Of a DNA stretch of 64,000 bases, positions 46,180-54,746 are shown in pieces. The notes below the pieces were generated by a model. The model saw nothing but the letters and a program-made list of their open reading frames with translations, was not told the origin of the DNA and made no database searches. How positions within the stretch are numbered: the first letter of the stretch is position 1; the number at the start of each line of letters is the position of its first letter. A program made the position numbers and the translations under genes. Source of the DNA: Roseivivax marinus (GTDB lineage Bacteria > Pseudomonadota > Alphaproteobacteria > Rhodobacterales > Rhodobacteraceae); contig NZ_FOAI01000001.1 of the NCBI RefSeq assembly GCF_900109705.1, positions 481,682-545,681 on the forward strand, written 5' to 3'.

Positions 46180-46263
46180 TCAGCGGTGTGGACCATGCGA
46201 CTTCGGAAAGTCGGGCCGCAACCGCTCCATCTGTGCATCGCTCAACCAGTAAAGATCGCTCAT
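46180..46263 (-). pseudogene. IS5-family transposase remnant (N-terminal 27 aa)
   Basis: A perfect AGGAGG site precedes the ATG at 46263. The product MSDLYWLSDAQMERLRPDFP followed by KSHG matches the N-terminus of IS5/IS427-group transposases (typically MSDLFWLTDEQMERLRPYFPKSHG), but stops after 27 residues. The 150 bp to its right (46264-46415) looks like the IS end region and contains no gene. The rest of the transposase is gone. Confidence 0.72.
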
Positions 46264-46415
46264 CGTCAGCCTCCTTCTGACGAAGGCTGAATCACGCAGC
46301 GCCGTCCTGATCAATGGGTCTTGAGCCTAAGCTCTGCGGCTTCGCGCACCGACGTTGTAAGCCGCACTTGCTTTGTCTGCGTGCCCATGGCCGCTCAATC
46401 TGAAAGCGGTGCGTT

Positions 46416-48320
46416 TCAGCCCAACTCAAGCGTGTGGCTGTCCAAAGTGGAGAACTTCCCGACCGTATAGTCTTCGGTGTCCAGACTCTCATCGATCATG
46501 GACGTGGCAAAGATGATCTGGTGCTTAACGGGATGTTGCCGTGCAATCTCAACAATTGTTCTTTGGAAGTTTTTACTGCGAACTTCCTCCATCCCTTTGT
46601 CCTCTATGGTGTCTATTAAGCAGAAGCGAGGGTGGCGAAAGTAACTATTCTCTGCCGCTGCCATAAGGAACCCCAAGAAGAAACTACTTTTTAGAATAAC
46701 TCGAGAACTAGCAGAAAAGTAAACATTTCCGTCAACGCTTATTCTGTTCGAGCCAAAGTCGAAGTCTACTGTTTCTGGGTCCTTGAATGAATCTTGACGT
46801 GGTAGGTCGGCCTTCAAGAATGTTTTAATGTTATCGGAGATGGAGGTGTAGGCACTCTTAAGCGTATCTTCCTGCGCTTTCGCAAGTGCCGTATTTTCGT
46901 TCTCAAGCTTTTCTATTTCAATTGATACCCTTTCCTTCTCGGAAGAAGCCGATGAAATTCTGGATACGATACTTTCCATTCGTTCTTGATCTTCGAGCTG
47001 CCGTTCGATGTATCCTTTTTCTCGATAAAGCTCGCGAAGTTCGGCTTGCGTGGCCGATGTGGGGCGCGACTTGACCATTGCGAAGCGTCGCGACGCGTCA
47101 TTCCAATTTTTACGAGCAGTCTCAACAGCTGCTGTGGCTTGGTCGAGTTCCTCATCTTTCCTTTTCAGGACCTGTTCTGCCTGTTTTATTTGAATTGATA
47201 TCTCATTTACCATGTTGAAAAACTGCCCCCGGCGCTGATTTGGGTCAACTGGAGTTTTGCAAAGATGGCAAGCATGCTCCGGCGTATCGACGATCGGCTC
47301 AAGACACACCGGGCAGGCGTCAAAATGAATAGCTCCAAAAGACTCTGACACGACTTGAGCATCTTGAATTGACCGCAGTTTTTCGCGCTGGCTTTCAATA
47401 TACCGACGCAAGTCCAGTGCCGTGATGGATAGGCGATCTCGCTCGTCCTGGGCCTCGTTAAGAATATTCAGTTGGGTCTGGAGCTCAGCGTATAGCTCGT
47501 TCTGCTCGGATAGAGATATTTCGTCCTCGTCTGCCGTCAGTTGTTGCTTCTCAACTGACATTATTTTGCTTGATAACTTGTCTAAGTCTCGTGAATAATT
47601 TTCCTTTTGAAGCTGCACCCATTCCATGGTCAATGGCTCCCCTTCGACTCCGTAAGCCGACAAAAAAGCCGCGTAACGTCCATCAAGTGTATCGTACTGC
47701 TTCTTTAGTTCTCGTAGGCGTAACTGGTTCTCAAAAATTTTGGTCTCATGCGCACCACACATAAGGCGCCCTACCGCGTCGCGAATTACCGGGCTATCCC
47801 AGCGTCCATCATATCTGAACAAACTTTCCGCCGGGCTTAGTTGGTCCGAGTAAGTTAGACGAAGGATTTGATGCATGGTTAGATTACCTGTCGCTTCGCC
47901 GGCGGCTTCGGGAATCTCCATCAGGCGAAATAGGACCTGCGAAAAGCTCTCTTTTGATGACCTGGAGTACGGATACCGGCTCCAATTTCCAATCGGTGAG
48001 TTTAGCGCGGAGTCCATATCGGCACCAATGATCTCCATTGGTCTTCCTTGCTGCTCACTAATCTCCCTACGTAGAGTGCCAACGTGCCCGTTTATTTCCA
48101 CTTCTGCGAGAACTTGGTCGCAAAGCAGCGCTTCTTTACTCCATTTGGATAAATCGCCACCGAGAGCATAATAGATCATGTTCATTATGGTCGATTTTCC
48201 AGAAGAGTTAGCTCCTCGAATGATGTTCACTCCGTCGGAGAATTTCTCATCATAGGCCGGATGTGAGGACTTTTCGACACGTAGCCTCTTCAGGACAAGC
48301 GTTGGCTTATACAGCGTCAT
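46416..48320 (-). CDS. SMC/Rad50-like ABC ATPase of an ABC-3C system, 634 aa
   Basis: The N-terminus has Walker A GANSSGKST (residues 36-44). A long coiled coil (about 200-330 and 370-500) is interrupted by two CxxC motifs (C336PVC339 and C351HLC354), a zinc-binding hinge like the Rad50 hook. The C-terminal ATPase half has RFCLIDTIEDKGMEEVRSKN as Walker B/D-loop, with an atypical signature (SASSRVILKSSFFLGFL). The IDTIEDKGM text is typical of ABC ATPases of three-component conflict systems. It overlaps the middle component by 14 bp and is much lower in GC than the chromosome. Confidence 0.82.
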   Translation of the reverse strand: MTLYKPTLVLKRLRVEKSSHPAYDEKFSDGVNIIRGANSSGKSTIMNMIYYALGGDLSKWSKEALLCDQVLAEVEINGHVGTLRREISEQQGRPMEIIGADMDSALNSPIGNWSRYPYSRSSKESFSQVLFRLMEIPEAAGEATGNLTMHQILRLTYSDQLSPAESLFRYDGRWDSPVIRDAVGRLMCGAHETKIFENQLRLRELKKQYDTLDGRYAAFLSAYGVEGEPLTMEWVQLQKENYSRDLDKLSSKIMSVEKQQLTADEDEISLSEQNELYAELQTQLNILNEAQDERDRLSITALDLRRYIESQREKLRSIQDAQVVSESFGAIHFDACPVCLEPIVDTPEHACHLCKTPVDPNQRRGQFFNMVNEISIQIKQAEQVLKRKDEELDQATAAVETARKNWNDASRRFAMVKSRPTSATQAELRELYREKGYIERQLEDQERMESIVSRISSASSEKERVSIEIEKLENENTALAKAQEDTLKSAYTSISDNIKTFLKADLPRQDSFKDPETVDFDFGSNRISVDGNVYFSASSRVILKSSFFLGFLMAAAENSYFRHPRFCLIDTIEDKGMEEVRSKNFQRTIVEIARQHPVKHQIIFATSMIDESLDTEDYTVGKFSTLDSHTLELG

Positions 48321-48828
48321 ATCGATACTCCAGAAGCTCGCTGCGATCTTTCAAACCATCGGGGCCGAGCAATTCGTAGTTCGCCGATAATTCTCTCAGG
48401 GCACTCATCAAATCCTGATTTTCGTTATTTAGGCCCTTAACCCGAGCGCTCAGTTCCTCAGGCAATGTTTGCGATGACGCCTGGACATATCTCTGATCCC
48501 ATTGGTCTTTTCTGGCATATCCATGACGGGTGAGCGCCTGAACCGCAGCGAGCTGGTATGGCTCCATCCGTCTGACTAGCGTTGTCCCGTCAGGTAGCTT
48601 TGCGAACGGTTTCTGGCCGTCATACTGTTTTGAAACTCGACGGATCCAAGAGTCCGTACGCTTGAGTCTCATATCTTTTAAAAAAAATGGAAAGGTTAGA
48701 TAAAAATCTAGTATTCGGAGTTTGTCAAAGTGTACTGCGCTTTCGGCCCAGCAAGTACCTCTAAGGCGAAGCGCGCGAAACACCGCATGATATGGATCAA
48801 AAGCCGCTTGATAGGAAAGTTGGGTCAT
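48307..48828 (-). CDS. ABC-3C middle-component-like protein, 173 aa
   Basis: This all-alpha/beta protein lies between the 201-aa protein and the ATPase, with ATGA overlap at its start and a 14-bp overlap at its end. The conserved-looking core HFDKLRILDFYLTFPFF (about residues 33-49) followed by a winged-helix-like region (MEPYQLAAVQALTRHGYARK) is what I associate with middle components, which link the ATPase to the third protein. No catalytic motif was seen. Assignment rests on gene order plus this motif. Confidence 0.7.
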   Translation of the reverse strand: MTQLSYQAAFDPYHAVFRALRLRGTCWAESAVHFDKLRILDFYLTFPFFLKDMRLKRTDSWIRRVSKQYDGQKPFAKLPDGTTLVRRMEPYQLAAVQALTRHGYARKDQWDQRYVQASSQTLPEELSARVKGLNNENQDLMSALRELSANYELLGPDGLKDRSELLEYRYDAV

Positions 48829-49430
48829 TGATGCCACCGCACGAAGCACTGATCGGCAAGCCAGTAATACATACCTAGCGCTACGTCGTAGTTCACGTGA
48901 AACTCTTGGACCGCACTGCATTCCATGATGGCGGGTTCAAGAATATTCTTATCCACCATGTCGTCAATTATATGTTTCGGCAGGACGCTGACATGAGGGA
49001 ATACTTGGCTCCTAAATTTTCTGTTAATTCGCGAAAGCAAATGAGCAAATATCTCCTGCGCGCTCACGTAATATGACCATTCTTCGAGGAGGCGCTCAAA
49101 AAGAACTTTCTGTTCAAGAGCCTCATCATAGTCTTCGTCCCGGCCGCCCTTATCCAACTTCGCTTCCAACCCGACGATGCCATCTGTAGACGTGCGGCGC
49201 CTCTTATAATAATTGAGGCTGTCAATTATGCTATCCGTTACATTCTCGCTGAGCTTTTCTTCTGTAAGTTTCGCAGCGAGCGTCTCAAGCGCATTCGCGC
49301 TAAACGTATCCGGCATTGGATGATTGTTGATAGTAACTGGACCGTACTCGATCTTGTTTCCAGCTATTTGATCGCCTTCAACGTCAGATTTGGACTGGTC
49401 GGTATTCATCGGGGCGTTCGGTGGCGTCAT
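48825..49430 (-). CDS. ABC-3C third component / CTD-type protein, 201 aa
   Basis: The N-terminus carries SDVEGDQIAGNKIEYG (about residues 15-30), a glycine motif seen in several bacterial conflict proteins. The remainder is helical (LETLAAKLTEEKLSENVTDS, then FERLLEEWSYYVSAQEIFAH) and resembles the C-terminal adaptor domain of ABC-3C effectors. No nuclease, protease or TIR motif is visible, so the toxic activity may lie in the small membrane protein encoded just upstream. Start is ATG 49430 (ATGA overlap with the 58-aa gene) or ATG 49409. Confidence 0.7.
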   Translation of the reverse strand: MTPPNAPMNTDQSKSDVEGDQIAGNKIEYGPVTINNHPMPDTFSANALETLAAKLTEEKLSENVTDSIIDSLNYYKRRRTSTDGIVGLEAKLDKGGRDEDYDEALEQKVLFERLLEEWSYYVSAQEIFAHLLSRINRKFRSQVFPHVSVLPKHIIDDMVDKNILEPAIMECSAVQEFHVNYDVALGMYYWLADQCFVRWHQ

Positions 49431-49603
49431 TTTCTACTAGTCGTGGTTTTGTTTCCGGCGATTTGGTCCCCCTTAACTGTCGATCTGCTCTGATTTATGT
49501 TCCTCCCACCTCGGGAGGCAGATATTTTGGTGTAGGTAATTGTAAGTAATGAGCCTGAAATCGCGCCTATTACGCCGCAAATGATCTCACTGAGATACTG
49601 CAT
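49427..49603 (-). CDS. Small membrane protein with GDQIAGNK motif, 58 aa
   Basis: The gene runs from ATG 49603 to a TGA that overlaps the next start (ATGA), with a GGGGGG stretch as ribosome site. The product has one membrane segment (IICGVIGAISGSLLTITYT, about residues 7-25), a basic linker and then TVKGDQIAGNKTTTSRK. The GDQIAGNK string is identical to that in the following 201-aa protein. Together they suggest a membrane-acting partner of the ABC-3C operon. I know no family name for it. Confidence 0.7.
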   Translation of the reverse strand: MQYLSEIICGVIGAISGSLLTITYTKISASRGGRNINQSRSTVKGDQIAGNKTTTSRK

Positions 49604-50535
49604 CGTCCCCCCGTCATGTCTCGATCCACCGCCAGCCAGTAGGAGTAGCTCATAGGCGATTAGCGGTCACCCTTGACGCGTAGGTAAAACGATTAAGAGC
49701 TGGATCCGCAAGTAGATTGGTTGGAGCCTTCATTCGACCACCGCTGTCCGACCTAGCACATATTCGGGTCCTGCGCAGCGTGGTCGTGGCTGCGCTGTAA
49801 TCTGCGTATGCCGGCCTTTGAGGCGGTCGTGAGCCCTAGCTGCACTGCTTGAACATAGATTGGCCTCCCGCGGCGCGGCTCGGGCGTGACCTGCCACTGA
49901 ATGGCAGGCGGAAGCCGAGCTTCCCGCCGTCGAAGCGCCGTTGGATAAAAATCGAGTAGCCGGAGCTTCGGCGCAAACAGATCCAGGCCGTCTGGTCCGC
50001 TCTTGTCCATTCAGGAGGCACAATCGCTGTCCCAGACCTCGATGCACACTTCAAGATGGTCGCAGCCTGCAGGATAGCCTGACTGACATTCTCGCTTACG
50101 CGAGCGAGACCGGGATGGTCCGCGCCGTGGTACTCTGTCGAACGTCGAGCGAAAGCGACTCCAAGCTGCGGTTTTCTGGGTTGTGACAGCGTGCCGTGGC
50201 AAGCAATCCCGACCCAACCGTCGAGCATTTCCGACCCAGACCGCACCTTGGACGTGGGACAGGCGAAGGCTCACAATGCGGACTTTTTGGTCATTTGGCG
50301 ACCAACCGATGCAGTTGCAGCATGACGATGGAGTTGCTCGCAGCCGCAGCAAGCGGGGTTCTGCGCCACAGCGCACATCACGTAAGCGGTCGTTCAAGGC
50401 TGCACCAGATCCAGAAACCGAAACCCACCATTCGCTGCGCCTCGCCGCAGCGCCGCCGATGTCGGACTTTCCGGGCCTTCGATGCAACTGCGCGGTGTGG
50501 AAATGCGCAGCGGCTTGACGGCGATCCTCGTGCCC
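49604..50535. other. Decayed region upstream of the ABC-3C operon
   Basis: About 930 bp have no intact gene. On the minus strand, two frames look like pieces of one broken gene: one near 50000-50170 (VSENVSQAILQAATIL, then GTAIVPPEWTRADQT) and one at 49753-50010 (GLDLFAPKLRLLDFYPTALR and TPEPRRGRPIYVQAVQLGLT), joined only by a frameshift. KLRLLDFYPT recalls KLRILDFYLT of the middle component. The promoter of the ABC-3C operon should also be here. Confidence 0.45.
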
Positions 50536-51003
50536 TCAGGCAGCCTCGTAGCTTGAAAAGATTTCCGTGCTTCCATTCTTGCGGATCAGGAACACATCGT
50601 AGGCTTCTCGTTGGTCTTCCGGTCCCATGCCCGGTGATCCGTAAGGCATGCCGGGCACGGCGAGACCGACGGCATCGGGGCGCTCGGAAAGCAGTCTTCG
50701 AATGTCGCTCGCCGGCACGTGTCCCTCGATCATGTAGCCCTCGACCTCGCCGGTATGACAGGAGGTCATGTTCTGGGGGATGCCGTTCTCGAGCTTGTGC
50801 CGGATCAGGAGGGTGCCGAAGCTGCGCTCCGTGGTGACGGAAAAGCCGTCCTCCTTCAGGATCTCGATCCAGGCGGTGCAGCACCCACAGTTCGGATCTT
50901 TCAGGACGTGGATCGAGAGAGGCACCTGGGTCAGACCGGCGGTCGGCGCTGTCGCGGCAAAGCTCGCGGCGGAGGCTATCATGGCGCGGCGGGTGAGGAT
51001 CAT
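50536..51003 (-). CDS. DUF411 metal-binding protein, 155 aa (copy 1)
   Basis: This periplasmic protein has an RR-type N-terminus and signal (MILTRRAMIASAASFAATAP). The DUF411 core has HVLKDPNCGCCTAWIEIL near residue 33, NMTSCHTGEVEGYMIEGHVP near 78, and PGMPYGSPGM near 120; Cys, Met and His are suited to Cu(I) or similar soft metals. It is 13 bp after the P-type ATPase on the same strand. A second DUF411 gene lies at 60685-61140. Confidence 0.9.
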   Translation of the reverse strand: MILTRRAMIASAASFAATAPTAGLTQVPLSIHVLKDPNCGCCTAWIEILKEDGFSVTTERSFGTLLIRHKLENGIPQNMTSCHTGEVEGYMIEGHVPASDIRRLLSERPDAVGLAVPGMPYGSPGMGPEDQREAYDVFLIRKNGSTEIFSSYEAA

Positions 51004-51016
51004 CCGTGTCTCCTTG

Positions 51017-53305
51017 TCAGGTCGTCGCGGCTGAGTGATCGGAGCGTGGCTCCTCAGTGGTAGGACTGACGCGTTCCTTGGATTCAGGCGCGCCGCTCGG
51101 CCGGAAGAACAACAGCCGGAGAGCGTTCATCGTGACCAGCACCGTGGCGCCGGTATCGGCGAGGATCGCGATCCAGAGGCCGGTGATCCCGAGCACGGTA
51201 GTTACGAGGAAGACTGCCTTGAGCCCGAGCGCAATCGCGATGTTCTGGTGGATATTGCTCATGGTCGCGCGCGCGAGGCGGATCTTGGCAGGCACGTCCG
51301 TCACCCGGTTGCGCAGGATCGCCGCGTCCGCCGTCTCCAGCGCGACATCGGTGCCCGAGCCCATGGCAACGCCGACATGCGCGGCGGCGAGCGCGGGCGC
51401 ATCGTTGATCCCGTCGCCGATCATCATCACGCGGGCATCCGCCGTCAGGTCGCGGATCGCCGTCACCTTGTCTTCCGGCATGAGCTCCGAGCGATGCTCG
51501 ATCCCGAGCCCTTCGGCGATGGCCTGGGCCGTGCGTGGGTTGTCCCCAGTCAGCATGACTGAAGTGATGCCAAGCTTACGCAGCTGCGTGACTGCGTCCG
51601 CCGCATCGGCGCGCGGCTCGTCCCGCAGCGCGATGAGGCCCATGGGCACGTCATCGCAGAGCACGATGACCACCGTCTTGCCGTCGGCTTCCAGCGCCGA
51701 CACGCGAGTCCGGAGGTCGTCCTTGAGCGCACCGCGCTCGTCCGCCAGCCGCGGCGAGCCCACGCAGACGGTCGCGCCCTCGATGGACGCCTCCGCACCT
51801 TTGCCGGGGAGCGCGCGGCCGCCGGTCGCCGCCGCCGCGTCGACGCCTCGCCGCTCGGCCTCGGCGCAGATCGCCTGGCCGAGCGGGTGGCTCGCGCCGC
51901 TCTCGACGCCGGCGGCGAGCGCCAAGAGGTCTTCTTCGCGTCCGCTCAGCACTGCGACATCCGTCACGCGAGGCTTGCCGTGCGTGAGCGTTCCGGTCTT
52001 GTCGAAGGCGACACGGGTGGTGCGGGCGGTCGCCTCGATCACCGCCCCGCCCTTCATCAGCAGGCCGTTGCGCGCACCGGTGGAAAGCGCCGAGGTGATG
52101 GATGCGGGCACCGAGATGACCAGCGCACAGGGACAGCCGATCAGCAGCAGCGCCAGCGCGCGGTAGACCCATTCGCCCCATGCGAGGCCGAAGGCCAGAG
52201 GCGGGACGACTGCCACCAGGAGCGCGGCCCCCACGACGGCGGGCATGTAGATGCGGCTGAACCGGTCGATGAAGCGCTCCGTCGGCGCGCGGGCGCTCTC
52301 GGCCTCTTCCACGAGACGGACAATGCGGGCGATGGTGTTGTCCTCGGCCGTCTTCGTGACCCGCACGCGCAGGAGCGCTTCGGCATTGATCGACCCCGCG
52401 AAGACCTCCGCGCCCGGCTCCTTGAGGATCGGGACACTCTCGCCCGTTACAGGGCTCTCGTCGACACCGGACGTGCCACTCATCACCTCGCCGTCGCAGG
52501 GCACGCGGTCGCCGGGGCGGACCTGCACGATCTGGCCAACCTGGAGTTCCTCTGCCGCGACTTCACGCGTTTTGCTGCCCACTTCGAGCCGCGCCGTCTT
52601 GGGCACGAGCTTCGAGAGCGCCCGGATGCTGTCGCGCGCCTTGCCCGCCGACACACCTTCGAGAAGCTCTCCCACGGCGAAGAGGAAGACGACCAGCGCG
52701 GCCTCTTCCGGCTCACCGATTATCAGCGCTCCGCCAGCGGCGATGGTCATCAGCATCTCGATGGTGAAGGGCATGCCGGCCCGCGTCATGGCGAAGGCGC
52801 GCTGCGCCACGGGCAATATCCCGACCAGCGTTGCCAGGACGAACGCCCAGTGGGCGATCTCTGCCGGGAGGACGAGACGGGACGCCCAAGCCGCCGCGAG
52901 CAATGCGCCGGTGCCGAGCACCAGACGACCCTTGGAGGATTTCATCCAAGAACTCGGCGCGTCGTCGGCCGGCTCGTCCATGTCCCCCGTCTCGCTGTCT
53001 GTCTCCGAGCTCTCCGCAGCATCTGGAAACGCGCCATCCGGCAGGACGAAACCGCCCTTGGGCTTTACCGGTCGCGCGCCTTTGGGCGCGATGCCGAAGC
53101 CGACGCCGCGCACGGCCTCCTCGATGCTCTCGGGCGGTGTCTGCGTCTCATCGAGCGTCAGTCGCAGCCGCTCGGCCATGAGAGCCACATCGACATCCTC
53201 GACGCCAGGCAGGCGCTCGACCGCGCCGCGTACCTTGGCGGCGCATGATCCGCAATCCATGCCCGTCACGCGCCACTCGCGGTGGCCTGCGCTTACGTCT
53301 GCCAT
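51017..53305 (-). CDS. Zn/Cd/Pb-translocating P1B-type ATPase, 762 aa
   Basis: This ATP-driven exporter pumps soft divalent metals across the inner membrane. In order it has an N-terminal HMA domain (GMDCGSCAAKV near residue 15), membrane helices, the A-domain TGES motif (SPVTGESVPI near 290), the ion-binding CPC in GCPCALVIS near 395, the phosphorylation site DKTGTLTHG near 435, SHPLGQA and GDGINDAPALAAAHVGVAMG near 670. An acidic, proline-rich linker follows the HMA domain. A MerR-type promoter lies upstream. CadA, ZntA and PbrA are the close alternatives. Confidence 0.95.
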   Translation of the reverse strand: MADVSAGHREWRVTGMDCGSCAAKVRGAVERLPGVEDVDVALMAERLRLTLDETQTPPESIEEAVRGVGFGIAPKGARPVKPKGGFVLPDGAFPDAAESSETDSETGDMDEPADDAPSSWMKSSKGRLVLGTGALLAAAWASRLVLPAEIAHWAFVLATLVGILPVAQRAFAMTRAGMPFTIEMLMTIAAGGALIIGEPEEAALVVFLFAVGELLEGVSAGKARDSIRALSKLVPKTARLEVGSKTREVAAEELQVGQIVQVRPGDRVPCDGEVMSGTSGVDESPVTGESVPILKEPGAEVFAGSINAEALLRVRVTKTAEDNTIARIVRLVEEAESARAPTERFIDRFSRIYMPAVVGAALLVAVVPPLAFGLAWGEWVYRALALLLIGCPCALVISVPASITSALSTGARNGLLMKGGAVIEATARTTRVAFDKTGTLTHGKPRVTDVAVLSGREEDLLALAAGVESGASHPLGQAICAEAERRGVDAAAATGGRALPGKGAEASIEGATVCVGSPRLADERGALKDDLRTRVSALEADGKTVVIVLCDDVPMGLIALRDEPRADAADAVTQLRKLGITSVMLTGDNPRTAQAIAEGLGIEHRSELMPEDKVTAIRDLTADARVMMIGDGINDAPALAAAHVGVAMGSGTDVALETADAAILRNRVTDVPAKIRLARATMSNIHQNIAIALGLKAVFLVTTVLGITGLWIAILADTGATVLVTMNALRLLFFRPSGAPESKERVSPTTEEPRSDHSAATT

Positions 53306-53340
53306 GATGGCTCTCCGTGGTGAGTCCTCGATCGGAACTC

Positions 53341-53371
53341 GATATACGACCTACAGCCGCTGTAGGTTCAA
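53341..53371 (-). promoter_or_regulatory. MerR-type promoter of the P-type ATPase gene
   Basis: On the minus strand, -35 TTGAAC (53366-53371) and -10 TATATC (53341-53346) are separated by 19 bp. The spacer contains a 19-bp dyad (53349-53367, ACCTACAGC and GCTGTAGGT). The long spacer and dyad are diagnostic of MerR-family activation; the regulator is probably the MerR at 55888. Confidence 0.9.
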
Positions 53372-53420
53372 GGGCAAATAGCAATTTCACTAAACTCGAA
53401 CGATTTCCGAGCTTTATCTG

Positions 53421-53700
53421 GAGCGGCGGTCTTATCTATCCCATCGCTGCACTCGCCAAGATTGCCGGTTGCTTCGCCATCTGGGCGTGGTGCCTCAAAC
53501 CTCTGGCTATTACCGGGACTTGCAAGCCTTGCTGCGTTCGGCTGGCTGCTCGCGCAGGTCGACACCGATCTTGCCGGTCGGGCCTATACTGCCTATGACA
53601 GCGTCTATCTCGCCGCCTACGACCCATACCGTCGGCCCAAAGGTCTGCGGCGGCCAGACGCGACGGTCGGGTCTTGCAATGGACCATGTGACGGCAATCA
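53421..53700 (+). pseudogene. Broken ynfA (UPF0060) copy
   Basis: Three reading frames in order give pieces of Ynf[21 protein letters not shown], then [20 protein letters not shown] with [20 protein letters not shown], then a region similar to the [11 protein letters not shown] part. They align with the intact YnfA at 55558-55884 but at least two frameshifts separate them. It is divergent from the P-type ATPase across the MerR-type promoter. Confidence 0.85.
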
Positions 53701-53703
53701 ACG

Positions 53704-54648
53704 TCAGTGCGAATGCCCGACATGTTCGTTAGCCGTGCCGTGCCCAAAGAGATCGGCATCCTCATGGGCACAATCCTCATGCTCGAACTCGAGACTCGAA
53801 TGAGCAATGCCGAAGCGATCCTGTAGCGTGTCCTTGATGCGCTTCTTGGTTGACTCGATGTTCTCCCAGCCTTTCCCCGTCAGGACGACATGGCAATCGA
53901 GTGCGACTTGGTGCTCTTGCATCTGCCACAGATGGACGTGGTGGACGTCGGCCACCCCCTCTGTGCCGCGCATTGTGTCTATGACACTCTCGCAATCGAG
54001 GTCAGGCGGGCTGCCCAGCATCAGCGTTCGGATCGGGCCGCCTATCTCGGTGAAGGCTAGATATAGAATGTAGAGAGCGATCCCGATCGTGATCGCCGGG
54101 TCGACCCAACGCAGGTCATAGAGAATGATGAGCGATCCGCCGACGATCACAGCGACCGACGCGAGCGCATCGGAGAGGTTGTGCAGGAACAAGGCGCGAA
54201 TGTTCACGCTGCCCTTTTGCATGGAATAGGTCAGCAGCGCGGTAAGGGTGTCCACGACCAGTGCGACACCGCCCAGGATCACGACCGTCCAGCCTTGAAC
54301 CTCTGGTGGGTCGATCATCCGCATGCCGCCCTCGTAGATCAGGTAGAAACCTATCAGAATAAGCGTGGTGTAGTTGATCAGCGCGGCGACGATCTCGATC
54401 CGGCCGTAGCCAAAGGTCATGCGCTCATCCGCCGGTCGCCGCGCGATTTTGCGCGCGGCGAAGGCGATCACAAGCGACGCCATGTCCGAGAAATTGTGTA
54501 GCGCGTCAGCGATCAGCGCCAGGCTGCCCGAAAGGATCCCGCCGACGATCTGCGCGACGGTCAGAAGTCCGTTGGCCCAGATCGCGACAGACACGCGGCG
54601 ATCGCCGGATTTTGGGTCGATATGAGCATGGCTATGATCGTGCGGCAC
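53704..54648 (-). CDS. Cation diffusion facilitator (CzcD/ZitB-like), 314 aa
   Basis: This proton-driven zinc/cadmium exporter has a His-rich N-terminus ([11 protein letters not shown]), six TM helices with the metal-site residues [16 protein letters not shown] near residue 45 and [17 protein letters not shown] near residue 150, then a cytosolic domain with [16 protein letters not shown] and a His/Asp-rich tail. The GTG at 54648 is chosen because GAGGAG lies seven bases upstream; the longer frame has no family-like sequence. A MerR-type promoter precedes it. Confidence 0.93.
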   Translation of the reverse strand: MPHDHSHAHIDPKSGDRRVSVAIWANGLLTVAQIVGGILSGSLALIADALHNFSDMASLVIAFAARKIARRPADERMTFGYGRIEIVAALINYTTLILIGFYLIYEGGMRMIDPPEVQGWTVVILGGVALVVDTLTALLTYSMQKGSVNIRALFLHNLSDALASVAVIVGGSLIILYDLRWVDPAITIGIALYILYLAFTEIGGPIRTLMLGSPPDLDCESVIDTMRGTEGVADVHHVHLWQMQEHQVALDCHVVLTGKGWENIESTKKRIKDTLQDRFGIAHSSLEFEHEDCAHEDADLFGHGTANEHVGHSH

Positions 54649-54676
54649 GGAAAGCTCCTCGAATCGGTCGAGGAGC

Positions 54677-54707
54677 AATTTAGTTGCTATAGTGGCTGTA
54701 GCTTCAA
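54677..54707 (-). promoter_or_regulatory. MerR-type promoter of the CDF gene
   Basis: On the minus strand, -35 TTGAAG (54702-54707) and -10 TAAATT (54677-54682) have a 19-bp spacer. The spacer contains the imperfect dyad GCTATAG and CTGTAGC (54686-54702), sharing CTACAGC with the P-type ATPase promoter. Confidence 0.85.
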
Positions 54708-54746
54708 TGCCTTTAACTACTTTCGACCGAGACCTTGGGCCTTCGG

